Shown: piece by piece, positions 30,694-38,078 of the stretch
How positions within the stretch are numbered: position 1 is the stretch's first letter
How the letters are laid out: each line of letters starts with the position of its first letter
Assembly (NCBI RefSeq): GCF_004342725.1
Contig: NZ_SMCP01000001.1
Coordinates: 307,679 to 371,678, forward strand
Length of the DNA: 64,000 bases
DNA from: Testudinibacter aquarius
GTDB taxonomy: Bacteria > Pseudomonadota > Gammaproteobacteria > Enterobacterales > Pasteurellaceae
Direction of reading: 5' to 3'
Program-made: the position numbers and the translations under genes
The notes under the pieces: generated by a model
What the model was told of the DNA's origin: nothing
What the model saw: the letters and a program-made list of their open reading frames with translations, nothing else
The model's database searches: none

Positions 30694-32067
30694 TTACAGT
30701 GCTTTCAAAATATCGTCCACACGCTCTTTGGCATCGCCGAACAACATTTGGGTGTTGTCTTTGAAGAACAATGGATTTTGCACCCCGGCATAACCCACCG
30801 CCATAGAACGTTTGAACACGATCACGTTTTGCGCTTTCCAGACTTCCAACACCGGCATGCCGGCAATCGGGCTGTTCGGATCGTCTAACGCCGCCGGATT
30901 AACGGTGTCGTTGGCACCGATCACCAACACCACATCGGTGTCAGGGAAATCTTCGTTGATTTCATCCATCTCCAGCACCACATCATAAGGCACTTTGGCT
31001 TCTGCCAACAGCACGTTCATGTGTCCCGGCAAGCGACCTGCAACCGGGTGGATGCCAAAGCGGACATTGATGCCTTTGTCACGCAATTTCTGGGTGATTT
31101 CCGCCACCGGATATTGCGCTTGCGCCACTGCCATGCCGTATCCCGGGGTGATGATCACCGAGCTGGCATTTTTCAACAACTCCGCCACTTCTTCGGCACT
31201 GGTTTCACGGTGTTCGCCTTGCTCTTCATCCGAGCTGGCCTGCACATCGTTACCAAAGCCGCCGGCGATAACGCTGATGAAAGAGCGGTTCATGGCTTTA
31301 CACATAATGTAAGACAAAATCGCACCGGAAGAACCTACCAATGCACCGGTCACGATCAGTAAATCGTTGTTTAGCATAAAACCGGCCGCTGCTGCTGCCC
31401 AACCGGAATAGGAGTTCAACATGGAGACCACCACCGGCATATCTGCGCCGCCGATAGAAGCCACCAAATGCCAACCGAATGCCAAGGCAATAATCGTCAT
31501 CAGAATCAACGGGAATAAGCTGGCATCGCCGACAAATGTGAACATCAACAACACAGAAACAACTACCGCAGCCAAATTCAATTTATGGCGGTGTGGCAAG
31601 CTCAACGCTTTGGAATTGATGATACCACGCAATTTACCGAACGCCACAATCGATCCGGTGAAAGTGACCGCGCCGATAAAGATGCCTAAAAAGACTTCGA
31701 CATCGTGGATATTCTGCATCACAGAATCCATCACGCCATGTGGGGCAAAGTAGCTGTTAAAGCCGACCAATACCGCCGCCAAACCGACGAAGCTGTGCAA
31801 AATCGCGACCAATTCCGGCATTTCGGTCATTTCGACTTTCAGCGCACGTTGAATCCCGAGCACTGCGCCGATGACCATCGCAATCACGATCCACCAATGA
31901 CCTTGTGTTTCCGGCCCGAAAATCGTTGCCACCAACGCAATCGCCATCCCGACGATGCCATACCAACAACCCGCTTTGGCGGTTTCATGTTTAGAAAGAC
32001 CGGCCAAGCTCATAATAAATAGTAGTGCTGCTACAATATAAGCGGCTTGTACAAAACCTGCAGACAT
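30694..32067 (-). CDS. pntB: NAD(P) transhydrogenase subunit beta
   Basis: This 457-residue subunit of the proton-pumping inner-membrane transhydrogenase has nine or so membrane helices (domain II) and a C-terminal NADP(H)-binding domain III. That domain contains [35 protein letters not shown] and [12 protein letters not shown]. It follows pntA by 10 bases and has normal length. Confidence 0.97.
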   Translation of the reverse strand: MSAGFVQAAYIVAALLFIMSLAGLSKHETAKAGCWYGIVGMAIALVATIFGPETQGHWWIVIAMVIGAVLGIQRALKVEMTEMPELVAILHSFVGLAAVLVGFNSYFAPHGVMDSVMQNIHDVEVFLGIFIGAVTFTGSIVAFGKLRGIINSKALSLPHRHKLNLAAVVVSVLLMFTFVGDASLFPLILMTIIALAFGWHLVASIGGADMPVVVSMLNSYSGWAAAAAGFMLNNDLLIVTGALVGSSGAILSYIMCKAMNRSFISVIAGGFGNDVQASSDEEQGEHRETSAEEVAELLKNASSVIITPGYGMAVAQAQYPVAEITQKLRDKGINVRFGIHPVAGRLPGHMNVLLAEAKVPYDVVLEMDEINEDFPDTDVVLVIGANDTVNPAALDDPNSPIAGMPVLEVWKAQNVIVFKRSMAVGYAGVQNPLFFKDNTQMLFGDAKERVDDILKAL

Positions 32068-32077
32068 GTTTTTCTCC

Positions 32078-33610
32078 TTAACCTTTTCTAAACATTGCCA
32101 ACATGCGTTGTGTCACTTTGAAGCCACCAAAAATATTGATGCTGGCGACTAACACCGCAATAAATGACAGGAATGTCACGACCCCGTTGCCGTGTCCGAT
32201 TTGCAATAATGCACCGACAATGATAATGCCTGAAATCGCATTCGTTACCGCCATCAATGGCGTATGCAACGCATGGCTGACGTTCCAAACCACATAATAA
32301 CCGACCACGCAAGCCAGTACGAAAACGGTAAAGTGCGATAAAAATGCCGCAGGTGCAACCGAAGCCAACCACAAGAAGGCGGCGGCAACCGCTGCCATAA
32401 TGCCGTATTTCACGGCCGGATTAACCGGCTTCTCTTCTTTTTTCGCAATCGGCGCCGCTGCTGCTTTTTGCTGTGGCTGTGCCGATACTTGAATCGGTGG
32501 CGCCGGCCAGGTCACTTCGCCGTCACGCACGATGGTCACGCCGCGTAAAATCACATCGTCAAAATCGATATTAATATTGCCATCTTTCTCTTTACACAAC
32601 AATTTCAATAAGTTGACTAGGTTTGTACCGTAAAGTTGTGAAGATTGGGTTGGTAAACGGCTTGGCAAATCGGTGTAACCGATGATTTTCACTTGATTTT
32701 CGGTAGTGACCACTTCACCGGCTTTGGTCAACTCACAGTTGCCGCCGGTTGCCGCCGCCAAATCGACGATCACACTGCCCGGTTTCATTGACTCAACCAT
32801 CTCTTTGGTGATCAAGCGTGGTGCCGGTTTGCCCGGAATCAGTGCGGTGGTGATGATAATATCCACTTCTTTCGCTTGCTCAGCATACAATGCTAACGCA
32901 CGACGGTTAAATTCATCGGACATCACTTTGGCATAGCCGTCGCCGCTGCCGCCTTCCTCTTTGAAATCGATCTCGAGGAACGAGGCGCCCATGCTTTGTA
33001 CTTGTTCTTTCACTTCCGGACGAGAGTCAAACGCACGCACAATAGCGCCCAAGCTGTTTGCCGCTCCAATCGCTGCCAAGCCTGCAACCCCGGCACCGAT
33101 AATCAACACTTTTGCCGGTGGCACTTTGCCTGCTGCGGTGATTTGCCCGGTGAAGAAACTGCCGAATTCATGCGCTGCTTCCACCACCGCACGATAACCG
33201 GCAATATTGGCCATCGAACTTAACGCATCTAATGCTTGTGCCCGTGAGATACGCGGTACGGATTCCATCCCAAGCACATTGATTTTTTTAGCAGATAATT
33301 TTTCGACTAAGTCAGGATTCTGTGCTGGCCAGATAAAACTAACCAAGGTTGCGCCTTCTTTAATAGCGGCAATTTCCGCATCGGTTGGGGCGTTTACTTT
33401 AAAAATGATGTCAGAATTCCAAACATCGTTCGCCGTCCCGACCGTCGCACCGGCTTCGGCGAAAGCCTGATCTTCAAAGCTGGCTTTAAAACCGGCATTA
33501 TGTTCTACAACCACTTCAAACCCAAGCTTCAAAATCTGCTCGACGGTTTTCGGTGTTGCCGCCACCCGACTCTCATTGTCGAGCAGTTCTCTAGGTACAC
33601 CAATTCGCAT
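32078..33610 (-). CDS. pntA: NAD(P) transhydrogenase subunit alpha
   Basis: The 510-residue subunit carries the NAD(H)-binding domain I ([41 protein letters not shown]) and three to four C-terminal membrane helices. Together with PntB it couples hydride transfer from NADH to NADP+ with proton entry. The frame is open 27 codons further upstream, but the ATG at 33610 gives the conserved N-terminus of the family. Confidence 0.96.
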   Translation of the reverse strand: MRIGVPRELLDNESRVAATPKTVEQILKLGFEVVVEHNAGFKASFEDQAFAEAGATVGTANDVWNSDIIFKVNAPTDAEIAAIKEGATLVSFIWPAQNPDLVEKLSAKKINVLGMESVPRISRAQALDALSSMANIAGYRAVVEAAHEFGSFFTGQITAAGKVPPAKVLIIGAGVAGLAAIGAANSLGAIVRAFDSRPEVKEQVQSMGASFLEIDFKEEGGSGDGYAKVMSDEFNRRALALYAEQAKEVDIIITTALIPGKPAPRLITKEMVESMKPGSVIVDLAAATGGNCELTKAGEVVTTENQVKIIGYTDLPSRLPTQSSQLYGTNLVNLLKLLCKEKDGNINIDFDDVILRGVTIVRDGEVTWPAPPIQVSAQPQQKAAAAPIAKKEEKPVNPAVKYGIMAAVAAAFLWLASVAPAAFLSHFTVFVLACVVGYYVVWNVSHALHTPLMAVTNAISGIIIVGALLQIGHGNGVVTFLSFIAVLVASINIFGGFKVTQRMLAMFRKG

Positions 33611-33819
33611 AATCGTTAACTTCCTTAATTGACTGGTTAAAAAAGTTTGGGCATGCAACTGCCCAATCCAAAAAGCATAGACTGACTCCAATCCTTGCTA
33701 CTATTTTACTGCGACCGCACTTGGCAGCAGCAAAAATTAAATCCGGTTAACTTTATCACTTCTTACGGAAAATGGGGGAAAATTTTTAAAAAAATCTGTG
33801 CACTCAAGACAGAATATGT

Positions 33820-34117
33820 TAGGGTCTGTTGATCTTTGTTTATAATTTGAGCCATAGACTATTTTTCGCCACTCTTTTTGCAAATAAATAAGGCAAAAGT
33901 TGTGAAGTTTAGTCATTCTAAACTAACGACTTTTAACGCCGCTGTAGTACGAAAAGTAATGGCGAAAAAGCGTCATAGTCCTACGGATTGTGTTTAAAAT
34001 AAGCACACTCGTCGTTGTAACCCTCATCAATAGTCCCACTATTGATTTCGGCTTACGCCTAGATTGTGCTCATTTTAAACGACAACTCAAAATATAAACA
34101 AAGATCAACAGACCCTA
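33820..34117. mobile_element. 298-bp MITE-like element with terminal inverted repeats and nested hairpins
   Basis: The ends are inverted repeats of about 32 bases with one mismatch (outermost TAGGGTCTGTTGATCTTTGT). A TA stands at each edge, compatible with a TA target. Inside are two further long inverted repeats: TTTTTCGCCA at 33862 with TGGCGAAAAA at 33960, and GTTTAAAATAAGCACA at 33992 with TGTGCTCATTTTAAAC at 34065. The latter encloses a perfect 9-bp hairpin at 34026-34046. There is no coding frame and no USS. It fills most of the 546-base pntA-sfsA gap. The remaining bases hold a USS near 33715 and no gene. Confidence 0.7.
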
Positions 34118-34156
34118 TTAAAAACGCTCTATTCATTTACCGAGAATAAAAACATC

Positions 34157-34888
34157 ATGCAACTACCACGATTACAGTCTGCGGCGTTACTTCGTCGTTA
34201 TAAACGTTTTCTCGCCGATATTGAATTGCCAAGCGGTGAAGTTATCACCATTCACTGCGCCAACACCGGTGCGATGACCGGTTGCGGCGAGGAGGGCGAC
34301 ACGGTGTGGTATTCCACGTCTGATAATCTGAAACGCAAATATCGTCATTCGTGGGAACTGACTGAAAAAGCCAACGGTGAGCTGGTGTGTGTCAATACGG
34401 CACGAGCGAATCAATTAGTGCACGAGGCACTGCAACAAGGCAAAATCGCAGAATTAGCGCAATATAAAACGATTAAACCGGAAGTGAAATACGGCACAGA
34501 AAATAGCCGGATTGATTTTTTGTTGCAAGCAAACGAGCCGCAAACCGCACTTGCCGATTGTTATGTTGAAGTCAAATCCACCACCTTATTAACTGAAAGT
34601 GCGGTCGGCATGTTCCCTGACGCCAAAACTGAGCGTGGACAAAAACACCTGCGCGAATTGATACAAATGCGGCAGCAAGGACAAAGTGCGGTGATCTTTT
34701 TTGCGGCGCTGCACAGCGGAATTCAGCGTTTTCAAGTTGCCGAACAGATTGATCCGCATTATGCGGCATTACTGAAACAAGCACATCAAGCCGGCGTGCA
34801 ACTGCTCTGTTATAACTGCGATTACCGCATTGAAAATGCTATCCCGACCGCACTTTGGTTGAATCATGCGATTCCGATTCAACTATAA
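34157..34888 (+). CDS. sfsA: Sugar fermentation stimulation protein homologue SfsA
   Basis: The 243-residue protein has the SfsA pattern: [25 protein letters not shown] near the N-terminus, [11 protein letters not shown] with acidic residues of a PD-(D/E)XK-like nuclease fold, and [18 protein letters not shown]. coli SfsA was linked to maltose gene expression and DNA binding; its biochemical role is unclear. A MITE-like element sits directly upstream and ends 39 bases before the ATG. Confidence 0.93.
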   Translation: MQLPRLQSAALLRRYKRFLADIELPSGEVITIHCANTGAMTGCGEEGDTVWYSTSDNLKRKYRHSWELTEKANGELVCVNTARANQLVHEALQQGKIAELAQYKTIKPEVKYGTENSRIDFLLQANEPQTALADCYVEVKSTTLLTESAVGMFPDAKTERGQKHLRELIQMRQQGQSAVIFFAALHSGIQRFQVAEQIDPHYAALLKQAHQAGVQLLCYNCDYRIENAIPTALWLNHAIPIQL

Positions 34889-34915
34889 AGAATTGTAAAG
34901 CCGCTTTTAAATATA

Positions 34916-34934
34916 AATGATAAGAATTATCATT
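34916..34934 (+). promoter_or_regulatory. Predicted Fur box
   Basis: AATGATAAGAATTATCATT has perfect 8-base arms around GAA and matches the 7-1-7 Fur core TGATAATnATTATCA at all but one position. It lies just after sfsA, with no protein gene downstream for 500 bases. A small RNA with a terminator follows. Confidence 0.6.
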
Positions 34935-35015
34935 AGCACCACTAGATAAGAATATAAATAAATCTAGATAATCACTCCAACATTTCACGCCTCTCCCCAC
35001 AAGAGGCTTTTTTTT
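34935..35015 (+). ncRNA. Predicted Fur-regulated small RNA
   Basis: Downstream of the Fur box the + strand would give an RNA of about 80 nt. It has a 5' hairpin (CTAGAT at 34942, ATCTAG at 34962), an unpaired stretch with AATCACTCCAACATTTCAC, and a textbook terminator at 34989-35015 (GCCTCT, seven-base loop, AGAGGC, then eight T). This is the layout of Hfq-dependent, iron-responsive RNAs such as RyhB. The 5' end is a guess: candidate promoters (TTGTAA near 34894, TGATAA or TATAAA as -10) are weak. I cannot test identity with known Pasteurellaceae RNAs such as HrrF. Confidence 0.5.
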
Positions 35016-35265
35016 GCCTGAAATTCAACCGGCTAGTCTATAAAGCTCCAACATTTCACGCCACTATGCCAATTTTCCCACAACAGGCTTTTTTGCCTGA
35101 AATTCAACCGGCTAGTCTATAAAGCTCCAACATTTCACGCCACTATGCCAATTTTCCCACAACAGGCTTTTTTTTGCCTGAAATTCAACTGGCTAGTCTA
35201 TAAAGCTCCAACATTTCATGCCACTATGCCAATTTTCCCACAACAGGCTTTTTTGCCTGAAATTT
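34975..35265 (+). repeat. Tandem array of four units of about 80 bp
   Basis: Units begin CTCCAACATTTCA at 34975, 35046, 35125 and 35206. Unit 1 is 71 bp, units 2 and 3 are 79 and 81 bp, and unit 4 is cut after about 60 bp. Each contains an AGGC-T(6 or 8)-GCCT hairpin and all but the last end GGCTAGTCTATAAAG. The T-run length differs between copies (8, 6, 8, 6). Unit 1 coincides with the 3' half of the predicted small RNA. No gene is visible. Confidence 0.85.
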
Positions 35266-35306
35266 AGCAGATCAGCCGACAATATTTTATAACACATAAA
35301 AAACAA

Positions 35307-35400
35307 AAACCGCTGATAATTCAGCGGTTTTATGATACGATTTCTCTCGGTTGGTCGGGTATGTTATAGCTTTCCCGACTGGTACTCGGGTTAGCTATAG
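35307..35400 (-). ncRNA. Predicted antisense RNA to the small hydrophobic peptide mRNA
   Basis: AAACCGCTGA and TCAGCGGTTT (35307-35330) form a perfect 10-bp stem that is followed by a T-rich tail only on the minus strand, so it should end a minus-strand RNA. Such an RNA would be complementary to the 5' untranslated region of the peptide mRNA. Its promoter is not clear; a TATAAC lies at a suitable place. The right end given is approximate. Confidence 0.35.
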
Positions 35401-35429
35401 CCTCCCTTAATCATGCCGATCTAAGGAGG
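35365..35429 (+). promoter_or_regulatory. Structured leader that can hide the ribosome site
   Basis: A stem TATAGCTTTCCCGA / TCGGGTTAGCTATA (35365-35399, 12 of 14 pairs) with loop CTGGTAC is followed by CCTCCCTTA (35401), which can pair with TAAGGAGG (35422), the strong ribosome site of the next small frame. This sequestration is typical of type I toxin messengers. Confidence 0.5.
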
Positions 35430-35437
35430 TGAAAAGA

Positions 35438-35512
35438 TTGCGATGGTTTAAATATCTATTGATAATCATCATAATTGTGTTGCTAACTGCTGATACCCCT
35501 ATCACACGATAG
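35438..35512 (+). CDS. 24-residue hydrophobic peptide, candidate type I toxin
   Basis: A near-perfect ribosome site (AAGGAGG) precedes a TTG start by eight bases. The peptide begins MRWFKYLL, continues IIIIIVLL and ends TADTPITR: a basic/aromatic head, one membrane segment and a polar tail, as in Ibs- and Hok-like toxins. A terminator follows 11 bases after the stop, and a likely antisense RNA terminator lies upstream. An alternative is an ilv-like leader peptide, but the next gene is tyrS and the peptide has one Tyr only. Confidence 0.5.
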   Translation: MRWFKYLLIIIIIVLLTADTPITR

Positions 35513-35522
35513 CAACCCAACC

Positions 35523-35557
35523 AAGGAACGAGCTGTAACAGGTTCGTTCCTTTCTTG
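35523..35557 (+). terminator. Terminator of the small peptide transcript
   Basis: AAGGAACGA and TCGTTCCTT pair perfectly around 12 bases, followed by TTCTT. It isolates the small peptide transcript from tyrS, which starts 143 bases later. Confidence 0.7.
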
Positions 35558-35699
35558 CATTATAAACCCACAAACACAAAATTCAAGTGCTATAACTTCC
35601 CAACTTCTAAGCAGATTATCAGGCTTAGCCCTTTCTATTTGATTTTTTATGCTTATAATAATTCGTTTATGATGAATCAAATCTAACGTTGAGAGAACT

Positions 35700-36887
35700 A
35701 TGACTGAGTTGAACACCGTACTTGCCGAGTTGAAACGCGGCGTTGAGGAAGTGCTTTCCGAAAGCGATCTTATTGAAAAATTGAAAGAAAACCGTCCATT
35801 GCGCATCAAGCTGGGCGCTGATCCGACTGCACCGGATATTCATTTGGGGCACACGGTGGTGTTGAATAAACTACGCCAATTCCAACAATTAGGGCATGAA
35901 GTCTATTTCTTGATTGGTGATTTCACCGGCATGGTCGGCGATCCGTCCGGCAAAAACACCACCCGTCCACCATTAACGCGCGAAGATGTGTTAGCCAATG
36001 CGGAAACTTATAAACAACAAATTTTCAAAATTCTCGATCCGCAAAAAACTAAAATTGTATTTAATTCCGAATGGTTAGGACAATTAGGTACCGAAGGTAT
36101 GATCCGCCTTGCCTCGAATTACACGGTTGCACGGATGTTGGAACGGGACGATTTCAAAAAACGCTTCACCAATAATCAACCAATTGCGATCCACGAATTT
36201 ATCTATCCGTTGCTGCAAGGGCACGACTCGGTTGCATTACAAGCGGACGTAGAGTTGGGCGGAACCGACCAAAAATTCAACCTGCTCGTCGGACGTGAGC
36301 TACAAAAATCTGCCGGACAAAAACCGCAAGTGGCGATCACCCTGCCGTTGCTCGAAGGCTTGGACGGTGAGAAGAAAATGTCAAAATCGCTGGGCAACTA
36401 TATCGGCATCAGCGAAGCGCCGGACGAGATGTTCGGCAAAGTGATGTCGATTTCCGATGATCTAATGTGGCGTTGGTATGATCTGCTCTCTTTCCGCCCG
36501 TTAAGCGAAATTGCCGAATTAAAAACCGAAGTACAAAATGGCAAGAATCCGCGTGATGTCAAAATCCTGTTGGCAAAAGAGATTATCGCCCGTTTCCACA
36601 GCCAAGCCGATGCCGACGCTGCCGAACAAACCTTTATCAACCGTTTCCAAAAAGGTGCGATGCCGGACGAGATGCCGGAATTTGAATTTCAGGGCGAAAT
36701 TGGCTTGGCGAATCTGTTAAAAGAAGCCGGGTTGGTCGCATCCACCTCCGAAGCCAACCGCATGGTGCAGCAAGGCGGGGTAAAAATCGACGGCGAAAAA
36801 GTTGACGATGCCAAAATGTTGATTCAAGCCTCAAGTGCGGTTTACCAAGTCGGCAAACGCAAATTTGCCCGAGTAACGGTAAAATAA
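35700..36887 (+). CDS. tyrS: Tyrosyl-tRNA synthetase
   Basis: This 395-residue class I synthetase has the HIGH-type motif HLGHTVVL, the KMSKS motif as [12 protein letters not shown], and a C-terminal S4-like RNA-binding domain ([17 protein letters not shown]). Its length fits the longer TyrRS subgroup found in Haemophilus. A promoter-like TATAAT lies about 45 bases upstream. No T-box or Tyr-rich leader is visible. Confidence 0.97.
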   Translation: MTELNTVLAELKRGVEEVLSESDLIEKLKENRPLRIKLGADPTAPDIHLGHTVVLNKLRQFQQLGHEVYFLIGDFTGMVGDPSGKNTTRPPLTREDVLANAETYKQQIFKILDPQKTKIVFNSEWLGQLGTEGMIRLASNYTVARMLERDDFKKRFTNNQPIAIHEFIYPLLQGHDSVALQADVELGGTDQKFNLLVGRELQKSAGQKPQVAITLPLLEGLDGEKKMSKSLGNYIGISEAPDEMFGKVMSISDDLMWRWYDLLSFRPLSEIAELKTEVQNGKNPRDVKILLAKEIIARFHSQADADAAEQTFINRFQKGAMPDEMPEFEFQGEIGLANLLKEAGLVASTSEANRMVQQGGVKIDGEKVDDAKMLIQASSAVYQVGKRKFARVTVK

Positions 36888-36908
36888 GCACAATTTAAAA
36901 ATCAATAA

Positions 36909-36941
36909 ATGGCAAGGTAAACACAGCCTTGCCATCTTCAT
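36909..36941 (+). terminator. Terminator-like hairpin after tyrS
   Basis: ATGGCAAGG and CCTTGCCAT form a 9-bp perfect stem with a 9-base loop. The T-run after it is weak (CTTCATTT). Confidence 0.55.
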
Positions 36942-37050
36942 TTGAAGCTATCCTTTTCTCATTTCCCCACATAGTTTTACACTAAAAAATACAAAATCAC
37001 TGATTTTTTGTTATGCTGATCACGCTTTATTTAAGAAATTAGGAGTTATT

Positions 37051-37254
37051 ATGAAGAAAATTGCCTTTAAATCGACTGTTTTAGCTTTAGCATTGTTATT
37101 TGCCGCCGGTTGTTCCAATATGACCACTCGACAAAAAAACACTGCAATTGGTGCAGCAGTTGGCGGCGTCGCCGGCAATGTTATCGGCAACAGCACCGGC
37201 GCAACCCTTGGTGGTGCAGCGCTGGGTGGCGTTATCGGCAGCCAAATCAACTAA
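37051..37254 (+). CDS. Small glycine-zipper lipoprotein (OsmB/SlyB-like)
   Basis: The 67-residue product has a signal peptide with lipobox (LFAAGC, Cys21), then a short linker and a glycine-zipper helix pair (AIGAAVGGVAGNVIGNSTGA, then TLGGAALGGVIGSQIN). Such proteins are outer-membrane lipoproteins often linked to osmotic or envelope stress. It is preceded by AGGAG and followed by a terminator, so it is monocistronic. Confidence 0.85.
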   Translation: MKKIAFKSTVLALALLFAAGCSNMTTRQKNTAIGAAVGGVAGNVIGNSTGATLGGAALGGVIGSQIN

Positions 37255-37263
37255 GCCTGATTC

Positions 37264-37290
37264 AAGCGGGAATTTTCCCGCTTTATCTTT
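37264..37290 (+). terminator. Terminator after the glycine-zipper lipoprotein
   Basis: AAGCGGGAA and TTCCCGCTT pair around two bases and are followed by TATCTTT. Confidence 0.7.
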
Positions 37291-37341
37291 GCTGTTTTTC
37301 CCGTATGCGACTAATTTCTCTTTCATCAAGGACAATCTGCT

Positions 37342-37644
37342 ATGAAAAAACCACAAAAATTTCAGAAAATGGTCAAAGTTGATGCCTATCTGATCCCCGA
37401 AAGCGAAGCCGAGCAATACATTGCCGACCGCACGTTAACCGCACAACGTTTAGAAAAAGCGATGCTCACCTTCTGTGAACGCATCGAATACGGCGGCAAA
37501 GGCTCAGAAGACGGCGAATTTATCACCGGCATTGATAAAAACGGCGAATACATCGTGCTTATGCACCTCAGCCCGGAAGAAGTGGAAATGGTCATGGGCT
37601 GCGCAACCGAAGAAGAACTCGTGGCATTGTTGAAAGCGCAGTAG
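37342..37644 (+). CDS. Conserved-looking 100-residue protein of unknown function
   Basis: The frame has an AAGGA ribosome site and encodes a soluble acidic protein. It has a basic head (MKKPQKFQKMVKVDAYLI), a charged helix (TAQRLEKAMLTFCERIEY) and an acidic C-terminal helix (HLSPEEVEMVMGCATEEEL). Codon choice resembles its neighbours. I do not recognise the family. No membrane segment or signal is present, and no obvious partner lies beside it. Confidence 0.7.
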   Translation: MKKPQKFQKMVKVDAYLIPESEAEQYIADRTLTAQRLEKAMLTFCERIEYGGKGSEDGEFITGIDKNGEYIVLMHLSPEEVEMVMGCATEEELVALLKAQ

Positions 37645-37675
37645 CGGAAAAAGGTTGGAGATTTAGATTTATTGA

Positions 37676-37719
37676 GCATTTAAATTACCTAATTTATACA
37701 ATTTTGGTAATTTAAATGC
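37676..37719. repeat. 14-bp perfect inverted repeat
   Basis: GCATTTAAATTACC and GGTAATTTAAATGC are separated by 16 AT-rich bases, 31 bases after the 100-residue gene. It could fold in RNA or bind a dimeric regulator. The rest of the 434-base gap up to glnE holds two USS and a degenerate-looking minus-strand frame, but no gene I can support. Confidence 0.7.
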
Positions 37720-38078
37720 CCAATTTTATAGTATTCAATGATATATGGCTGATTTTTATCCAACAGTTTTGATAAAGTGCCCCCAACCGCACTTTGCGTT
37801 GCAACACTAGGCTTTCACCACCGGATAATACGGATCGCCACACCTGTTCAAGCGCCGTTTTTGTGCGTGTGGTTGCTGATGTTGGCGCTTCTCCTCTTGC
37901 CTGCTCTCTGTTTCGATATTGACTTTGCATAACTCCCCTGCTCACTCATGTTTTTGCTATAGTATGCAATAACTAAAAGACAGCGGATGTCGAACAAAAT
38001 CGCGAAAACAAATTTCCTGTTTTTGCTTGCGATATGCTAAATTGACCGCACTTTCACTGCTTTTTTAAGGATTCTGCC

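Noticed and set aside
34975..35265. CRISPR array
   Set aside because: The whole unit of about 80 bases is repeated with only small differences. There are no variable spacers between short repeats and no cas genes.
35041..35265. Short peptides encoded by the tandem units
   Set aside because: Unit 2 has an 18-codon frame from ATGCCAATTTTC, but it lacks a ribosome site and shifts frame in unit 3 because of T-run changes.
35438..35512. ilv-type attenuator leader peptide
   Set aside because: The run of Ile/Leu/Val is suggestive, but no branched-chain gene follows, tyrS is next, and hidden ribosome site plus antisense terminator fit a type I toxin better. Kept only as an alternative.
37712..37945. 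77-residue minus-strand frame before glnE
   Set aside because: Composition is not convincing, and another frame in the same stretch looks more protein-like. At best it is part of a broken gene.
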